Of a stretch of 64,000 nt of DNA, positions 45,989 through 56,358 are shown piece by piece. The translations under genes were made by a program, and so were the position numbers. The stretch is taken from NCBI RefSeq assembly GCF_026340655.1, contig NZ_JAPEOZ010000001.1, forward strand, positions 6,634,001 through 6,698,000, in the 5' to 3' direction. Under the pieces are notes generated by a model, which saw only the letters and a list, made by a program, of their open reading frames with translations, was not told the origin of the DNA and searched no databases. This DNA comes from Streptomyces sp. NBC_01275 (GTDB lineage Bacteria; Actinomycetota; Actinomycetes; Streptomycetales; Streptomycetaceae). Each line of letters begins with the position of its first letter. The first letter of the stretch is position 1.

Positions 45989-47755
45989 TTATGCGGACGT
46001 ACCGTGCCAGGTCCGCCACAGCGCCGCGTACGCGCCCTCCGCCGCCACCAGTTCCTCGTGCGTGCCCAGTTCGGTCAGCAGGCCGTCCTCCATCACCGCC
46101 ACCCGGTCCGCGTCGTGCGCGGTGTGCAGCCGGTGCGCGATGGCGATGACCGTACGGCCGCGCAGTACGGCGGCCAGGGCGCGCTCGGTGTGCCGGGCCG
46201 TCGCCGGGTCCAGCAGGGCCGTCGCCTCGTCCAGGATCAGCGTGTGCGGGTCGGCCAGCACCACGCGGGCCAGGGCGAGCTGTTGGGCCTGCGAGCCGTC
46301 CGTACGGCCCCGGTCCGAGCCGACCTCCGCGGCCAGGGCGCCGGGCAGCTCCCGGACCCAGTCGGCCGCGCCCACCGCCGCCAGCGCGGCCCACAACTCC
46401 TCGTCGGACGCGGCCGGTTCGGCGATCAGCAGGTTGTCGCGGACCGTGCCCAGGAACACGTGGTGCTCCTGGGTGACCAGCACCACCTGCCGGCGCAGCG
46501 TCTCGGGCGCCAGCTCGGCGACCGGGGCCCCGCCCACCGTCACCGTGCCCGCGCTCGGCGCGTCCACTCCCGCCAGCAGCCTGCTCAACGTCGACTTGCC
46601 CGCACCCGAGGGGCCCACCACCGCCAGCCGCTCCCCGGGCCGCACCGTCAGATCGACCCCGCGCAGCACCTCGCCGCCCCGCTCATAGGCGTACCGCACG
46701 CCCGTCACGTCGATCCGGTCGTCCGCCGGAGTCGGCGCGTCGCCGTCCGGCCCGGACCGCGGCGCCCGGGCCAGCCCCTCCACCCGGGCGAACGAGGCCC
46801 CACTGCTCTGCAGTTGCTCCACCCGCACCAGGATCTGGTCGAGCGGCTCGGTGAACTGCCGCAGATACAGCGCCGCCGCCACCACCGTCCCCAGACTCAT
46901 CGCACCCCGCGCGTGCAGCGCGCCGCCCAGCAGCAGGACGCCCGCGACGGGCAGCGCGTACGACACCTCGATCACCGGGAAGAACACGGACCGCAGATAC
47001 AGGGTGTGCAACCGGGTGCGCCGCGAGACCCCCAGCGCGTCCCCGCTCGCCGCGGTCCGCCGCTCCGCCAGCCGGAACGCCTCGACCGTGCGCGCCCCGG
47101 CCGCCGTCGAGGCGACGATCTCGGCGACCTCGGAGTCCGCCGCGCCCTGGTCGAGGTAGCCGGAGCGGGCCCGCCGCAGATACCAGCGCAGCGCGCACCA
47201 GATCGGGGTCAGCCCCACCACCCCGACCGCGCCGAGCAGCGGGTCGATCAGGCACACCGCCGCGAGCGTGAACAGCGCCTGCACCGCGCAGACCAGCAGC
47301 TCGGGCCCGGCGTCCCGCAGCGTCGTGCCGACGGCCGCCACATCGGCGGTGCCGCGCGTGGTCAGGTCCCCGACGCCGGCCCGCTCCACGACCGACGCGG
47401 GCAGCGCCAGCGTCCGCTCCACGAACTCCTCCCGCACCCGCGCCAGCGTGCGCTCACCGAAGCGGTGGCCCGCGTACCGCGCCCAGCGCGCCAGCAGCAA
47501 CTGCGCCGCCGCGCACACCAGGATCCCGGACGCCAGCCGGTCCACGGCCCCGACCCCGTGCCCGGCCCGCACCTCGTCGATGATCCGCCCGAGCAGCCAC
47601 GGACCGGCGAGGCCCGCCCCGGCGGCGAGGACGTTCAGCGCCAGCACCCGGACGAAGGCCCGCCCGTCGGCCCGCACCAGCCGCACCGCGGCCCGGCGCA
47701 CCTCGGCGGCCCCGGCGACCGGCAACCGCCCCGAGCTCCCCTCGACCACGCTCAC
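45989..47755 (-). CDS. ABC exporter half-transporter, degenerate signature motif
   Basis: A 588-residue fusion of six membrane helices (about 25-300) and an ATPase domain (about 350-588). Walker A is intact (GPSGAGKST, about 385-393) and Walker B with catalytic Glu is intact (LILDEAT), as is the Q-loop (VTQEHH). The LSGGQ signature is replaced by TDGSQAQQ (about residue 485). GTG 47753-47755 overlaps the stop of the next half-transporter by 4 bases (GTGA). It is predicted to pair with that protein, whose defects are complementary. The substrate is unknown, probably a drug, lipid or peptide. Confidence 0.93.
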   Translation of the reverse strand: MSVVEGSSGRLPVAGAAEVRRAAVRLVRADGRAFVRVLALNVLAAGAGLAGPWLLGRIIDEVRAGHGVGAVDRLASGILVCAAAQLLLARWARYAGHRFGERTLARVREEFVERTLALPASVVERAGVGDLTTRGTADVAAVGTTLRDAGPELLVCAVQALFTLAAVCLIDPLLGAVGVVGLTPIWCALRWYLRRARSGYLDQGAADSEVAEIVASTAAGARTVEAFRLAERRTAASGDALGVSRRTRLHTLYLRSVFFPVIEVSYALPVAGVLLLGGALHARGAMSLGTVVAAALYLRQFTEPLDQILVRVEQLQSSGASFARVEGLARAPRSGPDGDAPTPADDRIDVTGVRYAYERGGEVLRGVDLTVRPGERLAVVGPSGAGKSTLSRLLAGVDAPSAGTVTVGGAPVAELAPETLRRQVVLVTQEHHVFLGTVRDNLLIAEPAASDEELWAALAAVGAADWVRELPGALAAEVGSDRGRTDGSQAQQLALARVVLADPHTLILDEATALLDPATARHTERALAAVLRGRTVIAIAHRLHTAHDADRVAVMEDGLLTELGTHEELVAAEGAYAALWRTWHGTSA

Positions 47756-49458
47756 CCCACGCTCTCCTCTGCGTCCCGGGCCACCAACGCCCGGTATCCC
47801 GGCTCGCGTTCCAGCAGGTCGCGGTGGTGGCCGGTGGCCGCGACCTTGCCGTCGACCAGGTAGTGGACGGTCTCCGCGTGGTCGAGGACCAGCGGGGAGG
47901 AGGTGGTGACGACCGTCGTACGGCCCGCCCGTGCCGCCCTCAGCCGCCGTGCCACCGCCGCCTCCGTGTGCGCGTCGAGCGCCGACGTCGGCTCCACGGC
48001 CAGCAGCACCTCGGGGTCGGCGAGCAGCGCCCGGACCAGCCGGACGCGCTGGCGCTGGCCCCCGGAGAGACTCCGGCCCTGCGCGGCCACCGGCGTGTCC
48101 AGGCCCTCCGCCAGCCCCTGCACGACGTCGTCGGCGGCGGCCGCCCGCACCGCCCCCGCGATCGCCGCCGCGTCCCGCTCACGTCGTCCGCCCACCACCG
48201 CGCGCAGGCTGCCGGCGAACAGGTCGGCCTCGTTGTCGGCGACCAGGATCCCGGCCCGGACCTGGGCCACGGACATCGCGTCCAGCCGTACCCCGCCCCA
48301 GGTCGCGTCCGAGGGACCGTACCGGCCGAGCCGGTCCACGACGGCGCTCACCTCGGCCGGCCGCGCCCCGACCAGCGCGGTCAGCCGTCCCGGCGCCACC
48401 CGCACGCCCGACGCGGGGTCGAACAGCACCGCCGGCTCGGCGGGCGCGTCGGCCGTGCCGGTGTCCGGGTCGGGCTCCAGCCGCAGCAGCTCCACGACCC
48501 GGCGGGCGGCGACGACGCCCCGGCTGAGCTGGTAGCCCATGTCGACGAGGAACGCCACCGGGCCGACCAGGACGGCGACATAGCCGTACACCGACACCAA
48601 CTCGCCCACCGTCAGCTCCCCTTGAGCGGCGAGCCGGGCCGCCAGCCAGGTCACCAGGGCGAGGAACAGCGTCGGCAGACCCATACCGAGGGCCTGCAGC
48701 CAGCTGGCGACCGCGCCCACCTGGTAGCCCTGCTCCCGCAGCCGTTGCGAGTCCCGTCGGAAGGCGTCCGCGAACAGCCCTTTGCCACCCAGGCCGTTGA
48801 GCACCCGCAGCCCGCCCGCCAGATCGCCGATCCGCGTGGTGAGCACCCCCTGCCGTTCCCGGTACTCCGCCTCCGCGCCCTGGAGCCGCGCCATCAGCGG
48901 CCCGACGAGCACGGCGACCACCGGCAGCCCCAGCAGGACGACGGCCGCCAGCAGCGGCGAGACGGACAGCAGCAGCCCGGCCACGAAGACGTAGACGACG
49001 ACCGAGCCGACGCCGGGCCCGATCACGGTCAGCGCGTTCGCGATGGTCTGCACGTCGCCCACGCCGATCGTGACGACCTCGCCGGCCCCCACCCGGCGCG
49101 GCAGCGCGTCGCCGAGCCGCACCGTCTGCCGGACCACGACCTTGATCGTCCGGAAGTAGGCGTCCATGCGCAGCCGGGTCATCGTGCGGTGCCGCATGAT
49201 GCTCACCCAGGCGTTGAACGCCCCCACGACGGACAGCGCGACCGTCCAGCCGACCAGCGCGCCCGTGTCCCCGGGCTCCAGCCCGTCGTCCACCGCCCTG
49301 GCCAGCAGATACGGCGCCATCGCCAGCAGCACCATCCAGGCGCTGGCCAGCACCGCCCCGGCCGCCGCCCGCCACGGCTGGCGGCGCACCAGCCACGCCA
49401 GGTACCACCAGCCGCCGCGCCGGTCGGGCGTGCCGGGATCCTCGTACACGTCGATCAC
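47752..49458 (-). CDS. ABC exporter half-transporter, degenerate Walker A
   Basis: A 568-residue half-transporter with six membrane helices in about residues 20-300. In the ATPase domain, the Walker A site reads LVGARPAEVSAV (about 360-372), without GKS/T; Walker B has Val instead of Asp (LLAVEPTSALD). The signature LSGGQRQR is intact. It therefore cannot bind ATP normally at its own site but can complete its partner's. GTG 49456-49458 has GGGGGA 3 bases upstream; the open frame upstream is not coding. The gene overlaps the next by 4 bases, and the upstream exporter pair ends 26 bases away, so all four may be one operon. Confidence 0.93.
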   Translation of the reverse strand: MIDVYEDPGTPDRRGGWWYLAWLVRRQPWRAAAGAVLASAWMVLLAMAPYLLARAVDDGLEPGDTGALVGWTVALSVVGAFNAWVSIMRHRTMTRLRMDAYFRTIKVVVRQTVRLGDALPRRVGAGEVVTIGVGDVQTIANALTVIGPGVGSVVVYVFVAGLLLSVSPLLAAVVLLGLPVVAVLVGPLMARLQGAEAEYRERQGVLTTRIGDLAGGLRVLNGLGGKGLFADAFRRDSQRLREQGYQVGAVASWLQALGMGLPTLFLALVTWLAARLAAQGELTVGELVSVYGYVAVLVGPVAFLVDMGYQLSRGVVAARRVVELLRLEPDPDTGTADAPAEPAVLFDPASGVRVAPGRLTALVGARPAEVSAVVDRLGRYGPSDATWGGVRLDAMSVAQVRAGILVADNEADLFAGSLRAVVGGRRERDAAAIAGAVRAAAADDVVQGLAEGLDTPVAAQGRSLSGGQRQRVRLVRALLADPEVLLAVEPTSALDAHTEAAVARRLRAARAGRTTVVTTSSPLVLDHAETVHYLVDGKVAATGHHRDLLEREPGYRALVARDAEESVG

Positions 49459-49484
49459 ACGTCCCCCGAAGGTCCTGGGCAGGG

Positions 49485-51401
49485 TCAGGCGAGGCTGTCG
49501 CGCCAGGCCCGGTGCAGGTCCGCGAACCGGCCGGTGCCGGCGATGAGTTCGGCAGGGCTGCCGTCCTCGACGATCCGCCCGTGCTCCATGACGAGCACCC
49601 GGTCGGCGATCTCCACGGTCGACAGCCGGTGCGCGATCACCACCGCCGTACGGCCCTTCAACACCGTCGCCATCGCCGCCTGCACGGCCCGCTCGCCGGG
49701 GACGTCGAGCGAGCTGGTCGCCTCGTCGAGGATCAGCACCGCCGGATCGGCCAGCAACGCCCGTGCGAACGCCACGAGTTGACGCTGGCCCGCGGAGATA
49801 CGGCCGCCCCGCTTGCGTACGTCCGTGTCGTAGCCGTCGGGCAGGGCGGCGATGAACTCGTGCGCGCCGATCGCCTTCGCCGCCCGCTCGATCTCCTCCC
49901 GGCTCGCGTCCGGCCGCCCGATGGCGATGTTCTCGGCGACCGTGCCGGAGAACAGGAACGCCTCCTGCGTCACCATGACCACCCCGCGCCGCAGTTCGGG
50001 CACGCCCAGCTCGCGCAGGTCGACGCCGTCGAGCAGCACCCGTCCCGCGGAGGGGTCGTAGAAGCGGGCCAGCAGCTTGGCCAGCGTGGACTTGCCGGCG
50101 CCGGTGGAGCCGACCACGGCGACCGTCTGCCCGGCGGGCAGGGTGAGGTCGAAGCGGGGCAGGACCTCGCCGCCGGTGCGGTAGCCGAAGGCGACCTGGT
50201 CGAAGACGACCTCGCGGCCGGGCAGGTCGCCGCGGTGCGCCGGGAGTTCGCGGGGCGCGGCCGGCTCGGGCACGGACGGCGTCTGGGCGAGCAGCCCCGC
50301 GATCTTCTCCAGCGAGGCGGCCGCCGACTGGTAGGAGTTGAGGAACATGCCGAGCCGGTCGATGGGGTCGTACAGCCGCCGCAGATAGAGCACCGCCGCC
50401 GCCAGCACGCCCAGCGCCAGCGAGTCGTCCGCCACCCGGAAGGCGCCCCACAGCACGATCGCCGCGACCGCGGTGTTGGCGACCAGCCGCGACCCGACGA
50501 CATACCGGGCCATCTCGAGGATGGAGTCGCCGTTGACCCGCTCGTGCCGCTGGTTCAGGGCCCCGAAGTCGGCGTCGTTGACGGCCTCGCGGCGGAACGC
50601 GCGCACCGGCCGGATGCCGTTCATCGTCTCCACGAACTTCACGATCACGCTCGCGATCGCCGTGGACCGCACCTGGAACACCCGCCCGGCCCGCCGCTGG
50701 TACAGGCGTACGAGCAGGTACAGCGGCACGAACGAGACCACCGCGACCGCCCCGAGGCCCAGATCCAGCCAGAGCAGCATCGACGAGATGTAGACGAAGG
50801 ACAGGATGACCGTCACCAGCTCCTGCAGGCCCTCGCTGAGCAGTTCGCGCAGCGACTCCACGTCCGTGGTCGAGCGGGAGATGAGCCGGCCCGAGGTGTA
50901 GCGCTCGTGGAAGTCGACGCTGAGCGCCTGGGCGTGCCGGAAGATCCGGCCGCGCAGATCCAGCAGCACGTCCTGGTTGACGCGCGCGGAGGCGATCAGG
51001 AACGCGTACTGCAGCGCGCCGGAGACCAGCGCGCACAGCAGATAGCCGACGCCCACCGCGATCAGCGGCCCGTGGTCGTCGGCCCGGAAGGCGGGCACGG
51101 CACGGTCGATGGCGTACGCCACCAGCAGCGGGCCCGTCTGCACCGCCGCCTGCTGGAGCAGCAGCAGGACGGTGGTGAGGGCGACGCGCGCCTTCATGGG
51201 AGCGAGCAGCGAGCGCAGCAGGGCGGCGGTGGCGCCGGGCGGGCTGGGCAGGACGTCACGGTCGAACACGTCGTCGGCGGTTCCGGGGGCGCCCGGGGCG
51301 CCGGAGGTTCCGGTGGCCTCGGGGGCGTCGGTGGCTTCGCCGTGGAGAAGGTCCCGTTCGTCGTCGTCGGCGGTGGGGGAGGACGTGGCGGGGGCGGTCA
51401 T
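49485..51401 (-). CDS. ABC exporter half-transporter, canonical ATPase site
   Basis: A 638-residue half-transporter. An acidic, Gly/Ala-rich N-terminal extension (1-55) precedes six membrane helices (about 70-345). The ATPase domain has Walker A GSTGAGKST (about 430), signature ISAGQRQL and Walker B LILDEATSSLD, with the switch His in VIAHRLSTV. ATG 51399-51401 overlaps the stop of the gene upstream by 4 bases (ATGA). It should form a heterodimer with that upstream half-transporter. This and its partner look like the BmrCD/TM287-288 group of multidrug exporters; the substrate is unknown. Confidence 0.94.
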   Translation of the reverse strand: MTAPATSSPTADDDERDLLHGEATDAPEATGTSGAPGAPGTADDVFDRDVLPSPPGATAALLRSLLAPMKARVALTTVLLLLQQAAVQTGPLLVAYAIDRAVPAFRADDHGPLIAVGVGYLLCALVSGALQYAFLIASARVNQDVLLDLRGRIFRHAQALSVDFHERYTSGRLISRSTTDVESLRELLSEGLQELVTVILSFVYISSMLLWLDLGLGAVAVVSFVPLYLLVRLYQRRAGRVFQVRSTAIASVIVKFVETMNGIRPVRAFRREAVNDADFGALNQRHERVNGDSILEMARYVVGSRLVANTAVAAIVLWGAFRVADDSLALGVLAAAVLYLRRLYDPIDRLGMFLNSYQSAAASLEKIAGLLAQTPSVPEPAAPRELPAHRGDLPGREVVFDQVAFGYRTGGEVLPRFDLTLPAGQTVAVVGSTGAGKSTLAKLLARFYDPSAGRVLLDGVDLRELGVPELRRGVVMVTQEAFLFSGTVAENIAIGRPDASREEIERAAKAIGAHEFIAALPDGYDTDVRKRGGRISAGQRQLVAFARALLADPAVLILDEATSSLDVPGERAVQAAMATVLKGRTAVVIAHRLSTVEIADRVLVMEHGRIVEDGSPAELIAGTGRFADLHRAWRDSLA

Positions 51402-53218
51402 CGGTCGTCCTCCTGGCGGCCGGATCCTGACATGAGGTGGGCGTACTCGGCGTTGGTGCGCAGCAGTTCGTGATGGGCGCCCACGGCCGTGATCCGGCCG
51501 CCGGACAGCAGGGCGACCCGGTCGGCGAGGAGCACGGTGGACGGGCGGTGGGCCACGATCAGCGCGGTGGTGTCGGCGAGGACCCGGCGCAGCGCGGCCT
51601 CCACGGCGGCCTCCGTGTGCACGTCGAGCGCGGACAGCGGATCGTCCAGCACCAGGAACCGGGGGCGGCCGACCACGGCTCTGGCCAGCGCCAGCCGCTG
51701 CCGCTGCCCGCCGGAGAGACTGAGCCCCTGCTCGCCGACCTGCGTGTCCGTGCCCTGCGGCAGCGCGTGCACGAACGCGGCCTGCGCCACGCCGAGCGCC
51801 CGCTCCAGCTCTTCGGCGCCGGCCTGGTCGTCGGCGCCCATCAGCACGTTCTCGCCGACGGTCGCGGAGAAGAGGGTGGGCTCCTCGAAGGCGACGGCCA
51901 CCTTCTCGCGCAGTTCCTCGCGGGGCATGGCGGTGACGTCCGCGCCGTCGAGGGTGATGCGTCCGGCGGTCGCCTCGTGCAGCCGGGGGACGAGCGCGGT
52001 CAGCGTGGTCTTGCCGCTCCCGGTGGCCCCGACGAGGGCCATCGACTCGCCCGGCCGGATGTGCAGGTCGACGCCGTCGAGGATGGGCGCGGAGTCGGGG
52101 GAGGCGTCGGGATAGCGGAAGACGACACCGTCGAACCGCAGGCCGCCGTCGGCGGAACCCCCCTGAGCCCCCTGTTCCTCAGCCCCCTGTTCCTCCGGCT
52201 CCCCCTGTTCCTCCGGCCGCTCGTCCATCACCTCGAAGTACCGCTCCGTCGCCGTGGCCGCCTCCTGGCTCATCGCCAGGAGGAAGCCGATGGAGTCGAC
52301 CGGCCAGCGCAGGGCGAGGGCCGTGGAGAGGAAGGCGACCAGGGTGCCCGCGGACAGCTCCCCGTCCGCCACCTGTACGGCGCCCAGCACCAGCGCCGCT
52401 CCGATCGCCACCTCCGGGAGCGTCACGATGACGGCCCAGATGGTGGCCAGCAGCCGCGCCTTGCGCAGCTCCGTGCCGCGCAGGGTCTGGGACAGCCTGC
52501 GGAACGCCCGCGCCTGGCTGCGGTGCCGGCCGAACCCCTTGACGATCCTGATGCCGAGCACGCTCTCCTCGACGACCGTGGTCAGGTCCCCGACCTGGTC
52601 CTGAGCGCGCCGCGCCACCAGCGCGTACCGGTTCTCGAAGATCACGCACATCACGACGACGGGCAGGGCGGGCCCCAGGATCACCAGCCCCAGCGTCCAG
52701 TCCTGAAGCAGCATGATGATCACGCCGATGAGGATCGTCACCCCGTTGACCAGCAGGAACGTCAACGGGAAGGCGAGGAACATACGCACCAGCATCAGAT
52801 CGGTGGTGGCCCGGGACAGCAGCTGCCCCGAAGCCCACCGGTCGTGGAACGCCACCGGCAGCCGCTGCAGATGCCGGTACAGATCGGCCCGCATCTCCGC
52901 CTCGACATGCGCCAGCGGGCGCGCCACCAGCACGCGCCGCATCCCGAACAGGCCCGCCTCCGCGACGCCGAGGAGCAGCAGACACAGCCCGCCCAGCCAG
53001 ACCCCCGCCGTGTCCCGGTCGGCGACCGGCCCGTCCACCATCCACTTCAGGACGAGCGGGATCACCAGCCCCGTACAGGAGGCGACGACGGCGACGACCG
53101 CGGCGGTGAACAGCCGCACCCGCACGGGCCGCACATACGGCCACAGCCGCAGCAGGGTGCGCAGGGCGGAACGGTCGGAACGGTCCTGGGGGGCGCTGGT
53201 CGCGGGTGTCGTGGGCAT
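51398..53218 (-). CDS. ABC exporter half-transporter with non-canonical catalytic site
   Basis: A 606-residue half-transporter. The N-terminal 30 residues are cytosolic, followed by six helices to about 340, an acidic Glu/Gln-rich linker (EEQGEPEEQGAEEQGAQGG, about 365-385) and the ATPase domain. Walker A GATGSGKTT and signature LSLSGGQRQR are intact, but Walker B is LVLDDPLSALD, with Asp in place of the catalytic Glu, as in degenerate half-sites of heterodimeric exporters. ATG 53216-53218 was chosen for the transporter N-terminus; an upstream frame exists but lacks support. First gene of the four-gene minus-strand set. Confidence 0.93.
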   Translation of the reverse strand: MPTTPATSAPQDRSDRSALRTLLRLWPYVRPVRVRLFTAAVVAVVASCTGLVIPLVLKWMVDGPVADRDTAGVWLGGLCLLLLGVAEAGLFGMRRVLVARPLAHVEAEMRADLYRHLQRLPVAFHDRWASGQLLSRATTDLMLVRMFLAFPLTFLLVNGVTILIGVIIMLLQDWTLGLVILGPALPVVVMCVIFENRYALVARRAQDQVGDLTTVVEESVLGIRIVKGFGRHRSQARAFRRLSQTLRGTELRKARLLATIWAVIVTLPEVAIGAALVLGAVQVADGELSAGTLVAFLSTALALRWPVDSIGFLLAMSQEAATATERYFEVMDERPEEQGEPEEQGAEEQGAQGGSADGGLRFDGVVFRYPDASPDSAPILDGVDLHIRPGESMALVGATGSGKTTLTALVPRLHEATAGRITLDGADVTAMPREELREKVAVAFEEPTLFSATVGENVLMGADDQAGAEELERALGVAQAAFVHALPQGTDTQVGEQGLSLSGGQRQRLALARAVVGRPRFLVLDDPLSALDVHTEAAVEAALRRVLADTTALIVAHRPSTVLLADRVALLSGGRITAVGAHHELLRTNAEYAHLMSGSGRQEDDR

Positions 53219-53433
53219 CACCGCGAGCCTACGGACCGGCACTGACAACGCCCACCGAGTTTTGGCCGGACCCGGCTCGGCCGCTGGTCCTACGACCTGC
53301 GTGTTCGAGGAGTCGGCCGAGAATCCGCCGAGGTTCTGCCGAGGGTCGTAGCGCCGCATCCACCGATCGGCTGATGCCCGTTCGAGCGAGGTGGTCGATG
53401 TGCGGACCCGGCCCTCCCCGCAACGCTGGTGCC

Positions 53434-54332
<899 letters not shown>

Positions 54333-54336
<4 letters not shown>

Positions 54337-55067
54337 ACACCGCCGTCCTGCGCACCGAGTTGCACCTCTTCCGCCGCGAACCGGGCGCCCTCTTCTGGAT
54401 CCTGGCGTTCCCCACCCTGCTCCTGGTGATCCTGGGCTCCATCCCGTCCTTCCGCCACCACCAGGCAGACCTGGGCGGCCTGCGCACGATCGACGTGTAC
54501 GTCCCGGTGGCCGTGCTCCTCGGCATGATCGTCGGCGCGTTGCAGTCGATGCCGCAGAACATCACCGGCTATCGCGAGCGCGGCATCCTGCGCCGTATGT
54601 CCACCACTCCGGTACGCCCGTCCGCCCTGCTGTCCGCGCAGATGCTGGTCCACGGCGCGGCGGCCCTGGCCTCCGCCCTGTCCGCCCTCGTGGTGGGCCG
54701 CCTCGCCTTCGCCGTACGACTGCCGAAGCAGCCCTACGGCTATCTCCTCGCCCTGCTCCTCGCGATCCTGGCCGCGCTCGCGCTGGGCGCGGTGGTCTCC
54801 GCGCTCTCCCGCACGACGAAGATCGCGGGCGCGATCGGGACGGCGGTGTTCTTCCCGATGATGTTCTGCGCGGGCGTGTGGATCCCGGTGCAGTCGATGC
54901 CGGATCTGCTCGCCCGGATCGTCGGCTGCACCCCGTTCGGCGCCGCCGCGCAGGCCCTGAACCGGGCGGCGGCGGGCGACTGGCCGGGCTGGGCGCACCT
55001 GGGGGCGCTGGTGGCCTGGACGGTGCTGCTCACGGCCGGCGCCTCGCGCTGGTTCCGCTGGGAGTAG
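54333..55067 (+). CDS. ABC-2 type permease
   Basis: A 244-residue integral membrane partner of the ATPase just upstream. Six helices can be read: about 21-39, 56-73, 103-125, 135-157, 164-184 and 222-238. The loops carry ABC-2 features such as ERGILRRMSTTPVRP after helix 2. It starts at the ATG overlapping the ATPase stop (translational coupling). The kinase gene starts 10 bases after the TAG. Function and substrate are unknown; the kinase/regulator partnership suggests response to a membrane-active antibiotic, by analogy with lipid-antibiotic exporters. Confidence 0.92.
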
Positions 55068-55077
55068 GGGACGGGCC

Positions 55078-56358
55078 GTGCAGACTGGGGACATGAACGC
55101 GGCGGACAGGCAGATCGAGCGGCGCTGGGAGCAGGTGCACAACTGGGGGCCGTACGGACTGCTCGGCGTCAGCGTCGTCCTCGGGGCCGTCAGCAGCGGC
55201 CAGATGGACGGCCCCCTCGAGTGGGAGGTGGACGCGGGCCTGGTCGCCGCCGCGATCGTGCTCCAGCTGTGGTGGAACGGCACCCGCAACCGTCGGACCG
55301 GCCGCGGCCGGGTCCCGTCCCGGGCCGGGACGGCGTACTACGTCGTCCGCTGGGCGATCGCCTTCACGCTCACCTGGAGCAACCCGTTCTTCGCGTTCTA
55401 CGCGGCCACCGGCTACATGGACGCCGACGAGCTGATCCCGGGCATGTGGCGGCGGCTCGGGCTGTTCGCCAGCGCCGTCACCGTGGCCGGCGCGCAGTGC
55501 GGCGGGCTGCCGCCGAAGAGCGCGACCCAGTGGATCGCGTTCGGCGGGCTCCTGGTCGCCAACTCCGGCCTGCAGACGGTGGTCGCCCACCTCACCGAGC
55601 AGGAGGAACGGCGTTCCCGCGAGCGGGCCGAGACCATCTCGGAACTCGAACGCACCAACACGGCGCTCCAGCAGGCCCTGGACGAGAACGCCGCCCTTCA
55701 CGCCCAACTCCTCGTCCAGGCGCGGGAGGCGGGTGTCGCCGACGAGCGCAGACGGCTGGCAGGCGAGATCCACGACACCATCGCCCAGGGCTTGACCGGC
55801 GTCATCGCCCAGCTGCAAGTCGTGGCGAACGCACCGGACTTGACGATCGCCCGCATGCACCTCGACCGTGCCTCCGCGCTCGCCCGGCACAGCCTCGGCG
55901 AGGCCCGCCGCTCGGTGCACAACCTCGCCCCCGTCGCGCTGGCCGACGACGGTCTGTCCGAGGCGCTGAAGAAGACGGTCGCCGAATGGGCCGAACGAAC
56001 CGGCGTACGCGGCGAGTTCACCGTGACCGGAACGGCCGAGCAGCTCCACGACGAGGTCGCGGCGACCCTCCTGCGCATCGTCCAGGAGGCCCTGTCCAAC
56101 GCCTCCCGCCACGCGCAGGCCGCCCGGGTCGGCGTCACCCTCTCCTTCCTGGGCGACGAGGTCATCCTCGACGTCCGCGACGACGGCCGCGGCTTCGAGC
56201 CGGACGCCGTCCCCGAACGCACCCGCGCCGGCGGCTTCGGCCTCGACGGCATGCGGGCCCGCGCCGAACGCATCGCCGGCACCCTCGCCGTCGAGGCCGA
56301 GCCGGGTCACGGCACGGCGGTCTCGGCTCGCGTACCGTTGATCCGCGATGACCGATGA
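55078..56358 (+). CDS. Sensor histidine kinase, NarL-partner (HisKA_3) type
   Basis: A 426-residue kinase. About five hydrophobic helices lie within residues 15-175, a short coiled coil (TISELERTNTALQQALDENA, 20 residues) follows, then the dimerisation box ERRRLAGEIHDTIAQGL with the phospho-His (about residue 232). The ATPase domain has LLRIVQEALSNASRHA and VRDDGRGFEP. There is no large external sensor domain, as in intramembrane-sensing kinases. GTG 55078 has GGGGAC 5-6 bases upstream; an ATG at 55093 is an alternative but has poor spacing. It overlaps the regulator gene by 11 bases. Confidence 0.93.
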   Translation: MQTGDMNAADRQIERRWEQVHNWGPYGLLGVSVVLGAVSSGQMDGPLEWEVDAGLVAAAIVLQLWWNGTRNRRTGRGRVPSRAGTAYYVVRWAIAFTLTWSNPFFAFYAATGYMDADELIPGMWRRLGLFASAVTVAGAQCGGLPPKSATQWIAFGGLLVANSGLQTVVAHLTEQEERRSRERAETISELERTNTALQQALDENAALHAQLLVQAREAGVADERRRLAGEIHDTIAQGLTGVIAQLQVVANAPDLTIARMHLDRASALARHSLGEARRSVHNLAPVALADDGLSEALKKTVAEWAERTGVRGEFTVTGTAEQLHDEVAATLLRIVQEALSNASRHAQAARVGVTLSFLGDEVILDVRDDGRGFEPDAVPERTRAGGFGLDGMRARAERIAGTLAVEAEPGHGTAVSARVPLIRDDR

